Shown here: piece by piece, positions 34,976 through 45,576 of the stretch | Layout: each line of letters opens with the position of its first letter | Position numbering within the stretch: the first letter of the stretch is position 1 | NCBI GenBank assembly: GCA_020744425.1 | Contig: JAGMUV010000018.1 | Location: 558,001-622,000, forward strand | DNA from: Dactylonectria macrodidyma | Taxonomy: Eukaryota; Ascomycota; Sordariomycetes; Hypocreales; Nectriaceae | DNA: 64,000 bases | Direction: 5' to 3' | Notes under the pieces: model-generated | The model's database searches: none | Told to the model about the DNA's origin: nothing | What the model saw: only the letters and a program-made list of their open reading frames with translations | Position numbers and translations under genes: made by a program

Positions 34976-35483
34976 CGTGACGCAATGCGGCGCTATTCAG
35001 TAGCTTCGCTGTCGTACAGATGTGAGAATCACGGCTTCACATCTCCGCAGCCGGTGTTCATCTGTTGTGGGTTCGTTGTCCTCGGTGAGTTGCCGAAGTC
35101 GCTATCTCTTGCCCCTGTGAATGTGGGGAAATGTTAGCGGGTGCCCCATGGCTTATCGCATGACTCGTTGATGGACACCTGATCAGTATTATCAAGACCG
35201 GCGATCTAGCCCAGATTTGAACGCCGGTCGGCTATTCTAAGACACCGGCGAGTGTAGTGGCACCATGGACACCTTGCTTGTGATAAACTTGCGTTCATTT
35301 ACAGTATCTGGCCCAAGAGCTGGGTGATTTCGGTAGCATTGTTTTCCACCCTAGCCTATGAGTACATATTTCTCATCCTCACTACTTCATTGAGTCCATT
35401 CGCTAGGTAATAGCCAAAGCCTACTTCAGTCAACACCTCCATTACGATCCATCACACCTCAGGCTCTGTCATTCCTGATAAGC
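34976..35483. promoter_or_regulatory. Divergent promoter of the Zn2Cys6 gene and the AKR fusion, with repeated ACCGGCG motif
   Basis: ACCGGCG occurs at 35197-35203 and 35244-35250, and its inverse CGCCGGT at 35222-35228, so each neighbouring pair is inverted. The stretch around the second and third sites reads GAACGCCGGT then GGCTATTCTAAGA. The promoter of the permease/TIGR04076 pair has GGCTATCTTAGAACGCCGGT, which is the same words in a different order. This suggests common binding sites. Confidence 0.55.
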
Positions 35484-37400
35484 ATGGCGATTCCTGGAAA
35501 ATCACTGGCCAGCACGGCCCACGTTAACATGATGACTGACACCATCATCGCCAATCTTCCTGCAGAGGGCCTGCGCGCCATTATGCGATCGCTGTTGGCA
35601 TCTCACCCGGAGGTCACAGGGTCGTTTGAGCGTGAGACAAGGAGATACATCCAAGAAATCTCCGTCGCTGCCATCAAGTCGAAGCAGCCAGTGGCCGACA
35701 TCAAGAACCTCAGGCAGTCTCAGCACATCATCCGCTGTATGGTGGGATCTGGACTCTGTTTCCAGAGTCTGCCTCTACTCAGCAAACTCGCAGTGCAGGG
35801 GATGGATATCACACCGGACTCGAAGCAAGTCAATGAGTTAGAATGCTTCCTTGCCTCCGTTGACGGCGACATTGTGCAGACTCTCACGGCAGTCCAAAAG
35901 ACATTGTTTGTCATGACAGGAGTACGGACATTTTCAGAGGAAGAAAAACTACTCCTGGAAAACCTCTATGTAGCCCTCGTCAACTGCGAAACAATTTCCC
36001 GACAGGCCCAACGCGAGTATCCATTTGCCAGAGGATTGGGTGTGACAGCCAACGTTTTCGGGGTCTCACAGCCCGATGTCGCCCTGGAATCCTCGTGTTT
36101 TCACCGAGGGACCAATGAAGTCCCTCTACCCGTTGAGATCAAAGAAACCTTCCAGCTGAAGGATAGGAGACTGCCCAGAATTTTTTCAGGACTCTGGCAA
36201 ATGTCCAGTCCCGCATGGGGAGCGGCACCAACTTCAAAAATTGTCAATCAGTTTTCCAAGCACATTCAAGGGGGATTCACCGCATTCGACATGGCAGATC
36301 ACTATGGCGATGCCGAGGTCATATTTGTAAGTACATTGGACCTCTTGCATTGCGAACATTGCTGACTAGAAGCAGGGCCGTTTCCGGTCGTCATATCCTC
36401 ACAAGAATGCTATTTTCGCTGCTACAAAATACTGCGTCTTTCATCCGATGGAAGTTTCTCGCAAGGCAGTCCAAGACAATGTTTCTGAGAGATGTAATAG
36501 GCTACAACAAAGAAAAATTGACTTGCTACAGTTTCACTGGCAGTTTGTGAGTACTCACACAATCGCTTTTGCCAAAGGGCGGACTAACGGTGTTCACAGT
36601 ACGATGATAAGAAATATCTTGATGCCCTCCGTTACCTCGAGGATGATGAGCGAGTTGACATGATCGGACTTTGCAACTTTGACACAAAACACCTTGAAGA
36701 AGTACTGAACAGTGGAATCACAGTACACAGCAACCAGATTCAGGTTAGATAGACCATTCTGACCTGCTCGCAGCTCATCCAAGACTAATACGGGGACATA
36801 GTTTTCGCTGATCGACTCTCGCCCAGCGGTAGAGATGGGTGAAGTTTGTTTAAAGCATAACATCAAGTTGCTTACTTACGGCACACTAGTATGTTCCAAT
36901 TCATCCTTCTCTAAATTAGTTGGAAGGCTGACCGTTCTGCCATTCAGTGTGGCGGATTCTTGGCAGAAAAATGGTTGAACAAGCCTGAGCCAGAAGTCTA
37001 TGATGATACAATCACACCAAGCCAACGGAAGGTAGGCATTAGTTATGCTTGATGGGAATGTGACACGTGTTGACAAGAGACGCAGTACCAGGGAATGATT
37101 CGGAGCTGGGGCGGCTGGGTTCTCTTCCAGGAGCTATTGACAGCATTGAAGTCCATTGCTACCAAACACAGCGTCGATATTTCCAACGTCGCCACTCGCT
37201 GGGTGTTGGATTTCCCCTACGTCGGAGCGGTGATTGTCGGAGCGCGGATGGGAATCAGCGAGCATACCGATGCAAACTTGGCCAGCTTCGGTTGGTCATT
37301 AGACCAAGACGACCAGGACAAGGTTGAGAAAATCTTGGACAGGAGTCGAAGAAGAGAAATGTTTGAGACGATAGGGGATTGCGGTGCGGAATACCGGTAG
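35484..37400 (+). CDS. Aldo/keto reductase fused to an unrecognised N-terminal helical domain
   Basis: A 547-aa protein from exons 35484-36326, 36376-36546, 36600-36743, 36802-36888, 36948-37031 and 37086-37400. Residues about 225-547 form an aldo/keto reductase TIM barrel. RIFSGLWQMSS is strand 1. FDMADHYGD holds the catalytic Asp and Tyr, IFAATKYC the Lys and LLQFHW the His. MIGLCNFD, HSNQIQFSLIDSRP, LLTYGTLCGGFL and VGAVIVGARM complete the fold. Residues 1-220 are not part of any AKR I know. They are mostly predicted helical, beginning MTDTIIANLPAEGLRAIMRSLL and including SQHIIRCMVGSGLCFQSLPLL. The exon structure shows this is one gene, since the domain boundary lies inside exon 1. The substrate is unknown. 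The Zn2Cys6 gene is the divergent neighbour. Confidence 0.85.
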
Positions 37401-38851
37401 CCGTACGAATAAGTTGGAGCTGCTCAGTGGCCGCGGCGTGATGTGGTCCGTTACCATTGGTACTTTAACTTAGTCTCCGACGGACAGAGTTCTCTATTAA
37501 CTTCGCCAATGCAATTTCTGGTTACAGAAATAGAGTATAATGAGAGGAAATGTTCTTCTCCGCTTAATTTCTGACTAGGAAGGGCGATGGCCTAGGAGCC
37601 CCTTGCATCCTGGGAGTCTGAGCCTAGGTAGGCTGATGAAAGTACGTGGGTGGAGGAGGCAGGGGAAATAGGTCCGGGAGGGACTTTTGTTGCCCCGCTA
37701 AGAGATACGAATATTATGCTGTGCTGCAACGCAAGTTCAAGCGGCTGCTTTGTTGGGCATAGGTACGGGCACTTGAGATGTGCTCGGGACCGAGTCGTCG
37801 AATTTTAGCTCCCCGCATAACTCGGGCGCGCGCCCAACACTTAGGTTTAGACTTAAAAAAAACTCTTAGGGACTTAGCTATTGGTTCGGATTCAGATTAT
37901 CGACTGTGCCAGCAACGGCTAATTGATCGATCTAGGATTAGCGTGAAGTTTACTCTCCATACAAAGAGTATCCAATGATTTTCAGATTTTGTACCGGGGC
38001 GGGCCGAACCCGGCCGAAAGACTCGCAGGGTGTATGTCACCAGGGCCTGGACTGATGATAGGCTGCATCGTCTGAGAACATTTTCCGTCAAGGATCGGCT
38101 AAAGAACGTGTCATATTGACAGGCTAGGAAGCCATCCAATTGGCTGTGCTATAGGCCGGTTATCCGGACGCAAACTGACGTAGCACTGGATCGGATCTCG
38201 GCACCAAAGACTGCGCTAACACAGCGGCAACGACACTCCGTAACCGCGGTCTATGGCTGAACTTATGAAGCTGGATCTGAAGGAATATGCATAAGTGGAT
38301 CTAGTTCGGGTTAGAATTACCCTCGCGAGCCTCGTCATGGGACGGTGGAAACTCAACTTCTCTCAATCTGGGTTATTTGTAGAATCGAAATGATGAATTT
38401 TGAATCCTTCGACCATCGACTACTCCCTTTCAAGGCTGTACTTTTGTAAATCTCCATTATAACACATTGTATCCTCATTACAGCCCGGGCAAAGCGCTGA
38501 ATCAGGAAAACAACTGGAATCTGTCGGGTAAACGTCCGCATTCTCACAATGCTCCTCCGTAGATCCTTCGTATTGCAGAATCCTTCCTTGTTCTGGCCCG
38601 GAAGAAGGGCCGAACTGGGCAAATCCATTGGAAAGTCTTTGAAATTTGTAAACTTCACTAACGAGGGCAAAGCAGAGCCTAAGGAACATGATGATGGAGC
38701 GTTATTCTATATAAACCATGAGAGCATCTGAAACCTGAGCAACATCATCTCTGGCATCTAGCATCCAACATCAGCAACAGAACAAACACAAACCCACCAA
38801 ATCACTGTTTCATTCTTGCTTTCAATATCTCCACCTACCATCTCATCCAAA
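37401..38851. other. 1.4-kb intergenic stretch; no supported gene
   Basis: Contains only domain-free short ORFs. A 12-bp GC palindrome (GGGCGCGCGCCC, about 37826) and a GC-rich GGGCCGAACCCGGCC hairpin (about 37999) stand out but fit no known element. The last 200 bp are the promoter and 5' UTR of the secreted protein gene. Confidence 0.4.
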
Positions 38852-39316
38852 ATGCAGTTCCAAATCATCACCATGATCACCACCTTCCTGGCCATGTCTC
38901 AGGCCGCGGCACTTCCCAAGACGCCCCAGGACGCCAAGTCTGCCTTGGAGGCCAGAGCCTCCATCAACGACTGTGGAGACTCGACCTTTATCAACCAGAG
39001 CTCCGGTGGCTCTCCCACTGTTAACGACTGCAGGCAAATCGCCTACAACATCAGAAATGGTGGCACCTGGACCGTTGGCGCTGGCGGCGAGCATCACCAG
39101 CTCGTCCAGTACGGTACTTGCGCTTTTGGCGCCCAGGGCGACGGATCAATCAACGCAGCGTACATTGGCAACCAGGATATCATCGACCTCATCAACTCGT
39201 CTATCGACAAGTTTCAGTGGAATGGATTGGTTGGTGCAAAGGGTTCCATGGGTTGCCAGAGTTTGAAGGGATTGGTGGGTGGCGCTACTATGAACTGGGG
39301 TATCTATCACACTTAA
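38852..39316 (+). CDS. Small secreted Hce2/Ecp2-type protein (putative effector)
   Basis: A 154-aa intronless protein with an N-terminal signal peptide (ITMITTFLAMSQAAA) and a likely propeptide before the mature start near ASINDCG. The mature part matches the Hce2 domain (Ecp2-type necrosis-inducing factor homologues). It shows CGDSTFINQSSGGSP, DCRQIAYNI, WTVG, YGTCAFGAQG, IGNQDIIDLI and GAKGSMGCQSL. Four cysteines could form two disulfides. Ecp2 of the tomato pathogen Cladosporium fulvum is an apoplastic virulence factor. Homologues in many fungi are of unknown role and some are chitinase-linked antagonism factors. This copy is complete. It sits beside decayed genes in an accessory-like stretch. 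Confidence 0.8.
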   Translation: MQFQIITMITTFLAMSQAAALPKTPQDAKSALEARASINDCGDSTFINQSSGGSPTVNDCRQIAYNIRNGGTWTVGAGGEHHQLVQYGTCAFGAQGDGSINAAYIGNQDIIDLINSSIDKFQWNGLVGAKGSMGCQSLKGLVGGATMNWGIYHT

Positions 39317-39472
39317 GATTTGCAAAACATTTCAATTGGAATGAAGGAATAGATTGATCTGGCACCGCAAAATCAAATACAAATCTTGTTCCCAGGGACT
39401 TTAAGCCCCTCACAAAACAACCGTCCTTGACACATTTCTCCCATGACGTAGTATAGCAAACACAGCACTCGC

Positions 39473-41599
39473 CTACATGTACAACCTCTCTCGCATAAAA
39501 ATCTGCGTCTTGAACACAGTTTTCTCCCTCCTAGTCCCACCTTCTGCCGGATCTGTCGATGGAACTGCTATAACCGCCACGTATCCAATGTCATCATCAG
39601 GACGAACATCCGTCAGCTGCACTCGAATATGCCGTAGCATCTTTGCTCTCTCTGGGCCGCTGAGCCCAGATCCGCCACTGAGAAGTGGCATGTATGGGCT
39701 GTCCCGCGTTATTGAACTTGGAAAGCCCAAAATATCAGGACCGTGGATGAGAACTCGCATCGCAAGTCCCAGTATTGCTATCATTTGAAGAACGAACGTC
39801 GTAGTCAACACGACGGTAATCCAGAGACGATCTGCTCGATAAACATCGTACTTCGCTGTCGTCTTGGCTCTCGTGGCGTTCATGTAACCATAATAGCGGT
39901 AGGATTCTTGTTTGGCTTCATCCGGAATGGACTCCATGTCCCGGCTCGTGTGGGTAGTTGGAGAAACGTAACGAACCAATATGTATTGAAAGCAGTAGTA
40001 AGACGCTTTGAGAAGTTCGTCATACTGACATTTTCCCATGTTTGCCATACCTGGCTTGAGTATGGAAATGCGTCTCCCGTAAGATAACTATCTGTTGGCG
40101 AGGCCTTTTGGGGGTCGGCAATTCCCGAGGCTCTTGGCCACAGCTCTCAAATATATCTCAAAGATTCCTCCTTGAGATGCAAGTTATAGAGCAACATATT
40201 CGCCGAGCTCTTATCCCTGATCCGTTGTTGGCGCTTTGCTGAGCAAGCCCTCGATGATACACTCGGCCCACAGTTGATTTCGGTTTCAAGCACTACCGGT
40301 TCCATCGTGCAGTTGAAGAAGATGAATCCGGCCCAATTCTGAAGACTAGCGTACAGGAAAGTCCATGTCGGAGTCATGTTGAGCTTCTTCCAATCCTCGT
40401 ACGAAATTGAGTGCGGGATGGCTGGGTATGAGAAATGGCTTGCAACAGAACTGAAATTCGAATCATCGCGCCAATTGAACACGCTGGTCAAGTCCATCTC
40501 TCCATGCGATATATAATTAGTATAATTTTCCAATAGGATGCTTGATCCCACAATGCGACAATCGAAGTCAAAATATGACGTCTCCACGGTGAAGTCGTAC
40601 TGGCTTTGCCGGTGAACATATTCAAACCCCTCAAGCTCCACGCCAAGTAAGGACGCGAAATGTGCGTCGCCACTCTTAAAGAGAATCCCTGTTCACTTCA
40701 TAGTAGCTAGATTCCGGTCTGCCTTTGACCCACTGGGGAATTTCGGGTAGGCCCCAAAGATCTCTCATAGAACGTTTTGGAGCCTCGGACGACAAGAGAT
40801 TCGAGGAGTAGAGCGTTTCTATGGCGAATCTCGAGGATTTATAATACTCCCCCGGCGGATAATATGAAGCTTGATAACTCGGGTGTTGATAATACAGTTT
40901 CATTACCAATCCTTATACTTGTACTTTGAGCCAGCATTCTTGAAGCGGCTTGTCCGCCGAGAGGAGACAGGGTCCACATGAAGAGGATGATGATGCCAGT
41001 GGGAATCTGAGTCTTAACCAAGATGAGTCTCTCAAAAGCGCCAGTGAAGCTTTGGCTGCCGAATATCTGCTCCAGGACAGCGAGGCCAATACCGTTTGGC
41101 TGTTCGAGCCAACAACGTGCAAGGTTCTTGAAGAAACGGCTTGCAATGGCAGCACATAGAATGGGATAAACTGTTGGGCTGAGACGGGCCATCTCGTGCA
41201 AACTTTGGCCATGGGGCGATATCGCTTGGCCGTCGAGGCGTAGGATGAGCAGAGCCAAGGCTAGAAAATCGAGCAACTTCATCAGCATTAGGTAAGACGG
41301 CTTTCAGGGGAACTTACAAATGAAGCAAATGGGTGCTAAAGTCAACAACGCATCCCATAACCATTCAATGAACCCTCCCACGCCTAGAGAATGCAACCGC
41401 CGTAGGCCACCATGCCAGTTAGCTAGGACACTCAGGGCGGTTTCGGAAAACAGAATATTCGGCTCGGGCAGAGTTCCAGCGCTACTTTGGGCGATGCTAG
41501 GGACATCTTGGCCGGAAACTGGCTCGTAGGACTGTTATTGCTGATGTTGGAAGATAACACTGTGCGGCTTGCCAGACGAGGACGTTGATCTAATATCAT
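39473..41599 (-). pseudogene. Decayed multi-pass membrane protein gene with several frame breaks
   Basis: Pieces in all three minus frames line up in order as one protein. They are GGLRRLHSLGVGGFIEWLWDALLTLAPI, then after a 42-nt intron LLDFLALALLILRLDGQ through GIIILFMWTLSPLGGQAASRM, then YYQHPSYQASYYPPGEYY through LWGLPEIPQWVKG, then GVELEGFEYVHRQSQYDF with N-glycosylation-type sites, then a last TM segment LWITVVLTTTFVLQMIAILGLAMRVL. Frame breaks fall near 41530 (consistent with loss of one copy of a 7-nt repeat TACGAGC), 40905 and 40690, and between 40010 and 39880. A TGA sits at 40147-40149. The family is a large ascomycete membrane protein group without known function. With this many lesions the copy is almost surely dead. 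Confidence 0.7.
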
Positions 41600-42228
41600 C
41601 AGTAAGAGTCAAAGATAAGAACTGAAACTGCATATAACCTCTTCCTTTGATGTAGCATCCACAAGAACCTCCAGGAAAGAGCAAGGATGATCATTACAAA
41701 CCCAGTGCCACCAACAGAAATGCCCACTACATCAGGACGTTGAAAAGAGCCCCAACCAGTACCAGGTGCATCATCGTTGAATTTCGCAACAGTCGTGAAT
41801 GTTGGAGCAGATGAACTCTATGACGAGGAAACCGGGTGGACGTTGAAAAGAGCCTCTCTCTTGCTTTCATTGGTTGACAAGAAGGTCGGGCCGAGGTAGC
41901 TTTCGGGGCAAGCGGTCATTGCTGCGCACAGATTGAATCTTCGATTGCAACAACCCACGAATGGCCATGTCGAGAGAGCAAGAGGACAGGCGTACCAGAG
42001 ATTATCTCCATGGGCATCGTCGCAGTTATGGGTCGGCAAATTTCCAAGCGACTCAACAGGGGAGTATGCGTTTCGCAGTTGGTCACCAGGGCAGATTCCT
42101 GCATCGTCAGCGCAAGGGTCACTAATACAGCAGCCAATAAATTCCACCCTAGAGCCGTCGCAAATATAGAAGTCGCCAATATGGCATCCAAAGCCCCAGT
42201 TGAGTATGGCCGTTAAGTTTGATGACAT
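41599..42228 (-). pseudogene. Cys-rich single-TM protein with in-frame TAG
   Basis: From the ATG at 42228 the frame encodes a Cys-rich N-terminal domain (GFGCHIGDFYICDG, VEFIGCCISDPCADD, FVGCCNRRFNLC). It then reaches a Ser-rich linker, where a TAG occurs at 41818-41820. Beyond it the same frame continues with SSSAPTFTTVAKF and a clear membrane helix (VVGISVGGTGFVMIILALSW), followed by WMLHQRKR. The layout (extracellular Cys domain, Ser-rich stalk, one TM, basic stop-transfer) is a coherent protein, so the TAG probably replaces CAG. The frame ends in TGA that overlaps the ATG of the next decayed gene by one base. The two could also be parts of one gene joined by an intron. No function known. 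Confidence 0.55.
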
Positions 42229-43363
42229 TGTTGTGACTGACAATTGACTTGATCTAACTCATCACAGTAGACTTTCTCCACGTTGGCGAGGTCAGGAGAG
42301 AAGTAAAAGGCTCGAGAATGAGGGAAATACATAGACGGGAGAAACTAAGAAAAATGAAAAATGGGAAAACGACACGCATAGGGGTTGTTTAGGTCAGCTG
42401 CAGATCGCTTTGCTAACATGCAAAGCCAAGACGAAAATGAGCCCTACGCCGTCCAGCTGAGAGCCCTAGACTCGATCCTTCAAGCCACAGACCCATATAA
42501 AAAGACCTTGCTCCAAATGGTGTTCAAGATAGAGACCAATAAGAGATATACGTAACAATGCGGGGATACTTCAATCTCTGTCTCAACCTGTTTGCGTGTC
42601 CTTTCTCGAGGTTGGTACTTGATTGTAGGTACTTTAGTATAAGTATATAGTAAAGCCTTGATTTTTGAGTTATAGGCGACTATAATTCTAATAAAATTTA
42701 GAATATAAGGACGAGCTATACTATGTAGCACAGACTAGGTACCATAGTAAAATCTCGGGGCCCAGATACTCATCACCCATGGGACGCCCATGTCTTAGCA
42801 CGCCTGCATTGCTATTCGCTGTTGGCTTAGCTTGTTGGGTATGGATGAAAGGTGGACAAGGGAGGTCAGAGAAATGACGAGAACTGCGGATGCGGTGAAG
42901 AAAAATTAGTACATATAAAAGTGGCCTTCTATGTTCTGAATAGTAGTGTGATTTGAGTAGGGGTTGTGTGAGTATTCTGGTATGGAACTGTCGCCTCCAT
43001 GCCGACCTAGCACTACCTACCCTACACCAAGTCGGGCCTCTGTCACCTATCTGTAGTTAGTGACCAGTGTTTTGAAATGGAAAGTGCTTCTCGAATTTTT
43101 TTTTCCCCCGCCTACTCAATCTCCCGACGAGACAGTTTAGGCGCTGAGGTATCGAACGCAGAAAGTAGGTGATATCTAGCTATGCACGGGTTTAACTGGA
43201 AGTGAAGCTAGATGAGACGGGTGACGGGGGACAAAAGCACAACTTTCTGCTTATGGAGGGAATCTTTAGGACGGGTTGGCGTCAAAAATCCACTTCAATT
43301 CTTTAAAGGTATTGTACAGAACCATCTCAACTCATAATTATAATAATAAGTAGAAGCACTAAG
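42229..43363. other. Intergenic, partly AT-rich; no gene seen
   Basis: The stretch 42600-42740 is A+T-rich with TpA-rich words (ATTCTAATAAAATTTAGAAT), again resembling a mutated repeat remnant. No coding or RNA gene recognised. Confidence 0.4.
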
Positions 43364-45576
43364 TTAGTGCATGGAACGTGGAGTGACGGCTGGTACAGGA
43401 ACAGTCACATCTCGGGTGCCGTTTTTGTACTCCAATGGCTCCATAGGAACGGTTGAGCTGAATGGCCTGTCGTACTCTTCAGTGGAGTGGAGTGACCTTG
43501 TGCTCGACTCATTGTCGCCGCCGGATCCTCGACCTTGAAGAGCGCGGACGAACCAGGGGCGTCTGCCGAAGCCCCTCCATGTCCAGTACTCCTTCATGTC
43601 GTACTCTTGCGGCTCTAGCCTACCACCTGATGCCCAAACTGTGAGAGCAATTAAGCCGTTGATCACGGTGTACAAGAACAAACCACTGTGTCATGTTAGT
43701 GTTGGGCCTTTAGTTCACTGGAGTTGTACGTACGCAATCAAACCGTAGGCTACGCTGTACGAGAAGGGGATAAATGCGATCACGGCAAAGGAGGGCAGAG
43801 CATCACCGATGTATCGCCAGTTGATGTTCGTTACCTGACGAATCATCATGCAGCCAACCTGTTATTATATGTCAGTGGAGGTCCAGAAAGCAATGGCATG
43901 AAGACTTACCAAGATCAAGGTAGACCCAGTTGCCCAGGGCGGAATAGAAGCGAAAATGGGAGCAAAGAAAATAGACGCCAAGAAACAGGTCCCAGTGACC
44001 ATGGCAGTAAGACCTGATCGTCCACCCTCCGCAATACCCGCGCCGCTCTCAACGAACGCCGTAACAGGAGAGCATCCAAACAGCGCACTAATAGAGATGC
44101 ACGAGGCATCGCAGCAGTAGGCAATCGTCGACCGGGGGAAGCCGCCGTCCTTGGGATTGACGACGCCGCAGAAGCGGACCATAGAGTAGAGCGTGGCAGT
44201 GGCGTCGATGATATCGACATAAAGGAAGGTGAAGACGGCCAGCGCAAACTGAGCACCGTGCTGGCTAATGTCCCAGTCGAGGACGTTGAGGGTTCTCTCG
44301 ATGGGATGGACAGACACGACACGCTTGAAGAAGTTGAAGCGCGTGTCACCTTCATCCGTGGGTGGGAAGTATGTGATGGATGTGCCTCGACTATTGCAAG
44401 TTAGTTGAATGATGCATAGTAATAACAGAGTGGGAGGATCTTACGGCCAAGAAAGAATAGAGACAAAGGCGATGCCGATAATGAAGGCATACTTGACTCG
44501 GAAAGCCATCAGATAGGAGGTGAAAACGGCTCCAGCAAAGACTCCTGTCCACATCTATGTCGTGGTTAGCCTCACCACAGTCTGAAAAGGCACTATTGGG
44601 ACTCACCTTGGGGCTTGTCATGAGTCCTCCATTACACATTTGACTCGCTTCATCAATCATCTCCACAGGGCACCCAGCAATCGCCAGCGGCGTGGCATTC
44701 CAACCTCCCGTGATGAGCCCCAGCCCAGCCGAGTAGGACAAGCCAATTTCAGTCAGAAACAGACCGATGCCAGCGCCTGTAGCCGTCTTGATGGTCGCCG
44801 GGATCAACTTGACCAGCCACTGACGCATGCCCGTGAGGGCAAGGAAGATGAAGACGAGGCCCTCGACAAAGACGGCCGTCAAGGCCATACCGTAGGGGAT
44901 CGGGCCGGTGCCGTTGAAACCGACGACTTGGAACGCGAAGTAGGCGTTGAGGCCCATGCCGGGACTATGGACTGTCAGTAATGTTATGGATTTGGTGTGA
45001 TGGTACCTACGCCAGAGCGACAGGGAGGTTGGTGAGGAGTCCGAAGAGGAAACTGGAGAGTCCTGCGATGGCAGCCGTTGCGGTGACGAGATCACGTCTC
45101 ACATCTATGATGAAGTTAGTTTCAATGCTGGATGATGATATCAGGTGTGGCCCTCACCTTCTTTGCAAGCAGCATAGCTGCTAATGGTGTCACATTGCGA
45201 TCGATCATCTAGATCACACTCACAAGGACCACCAGTCTGCGAAATGATAGTAGCCTAGGCTATATGTCAGTCACGGCTCACATAACGAACAAGACCCGAG
45301 GGCATGATTACATTGACAGCGACGATATATGCCATGGTCGCAAACGTAGTCGCGCCAGCACGAATCTCTGCCAGCACCGACGAGCCTCGAAGCTCCTTGG
45401 ACTAATTCATTCCAGTCAGTCGTGTTGCGGGCAAGAAAAGGGCAGTGCAAGGGAGGATTTACGTGACCGCTTCCCTCGAGCCTGAAAAAGCGGCCGAATG
45501 CAGACGAGGAAATCCTTCTATCGAAGCGATTGATGCCCTCCCGCATCCTGTGCAGCTTGGATCTGAAAGACGCCAT
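43364..45576 (-). CDS. Purine permease, AzgA type (adenine/guanine/hypoxanthine transporter)
   Basis: A nucleobase:proton symporter of the AzgA/NCS2-like family, predicted at the plasma membrane, with eight or so introns. The start at 45576 gives MASFRSKLHRMREGINRF. Exon 2 encodes ELRGSSVLAEIRAGATTFATMAYIVAVN, the family TM1. Exon 3 carries a Cys-rich loop (GGPCECDLDDRSQCD). [27 protein letters not shown] is the signature substrate region. Further segments are IKTATGAGIGLFLTEIGL, YVDIIDATATLYS, CSPVTAFVESGAGIAEGGRSGLTA and SFAVIAFIPFSYSVAYGLIA. The C-terminal tail contains YDMKEYWTWRG and PWFVRALQG. Motifs and length agree with Aspergillus AzgA. No frame breaks seen. Confidence 0.9.

Noticed and set aside
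37826..38020. GC palindromes as a possible transposon end
   Set aside because: No partner repeat, no target duplication and no coding sequence found.
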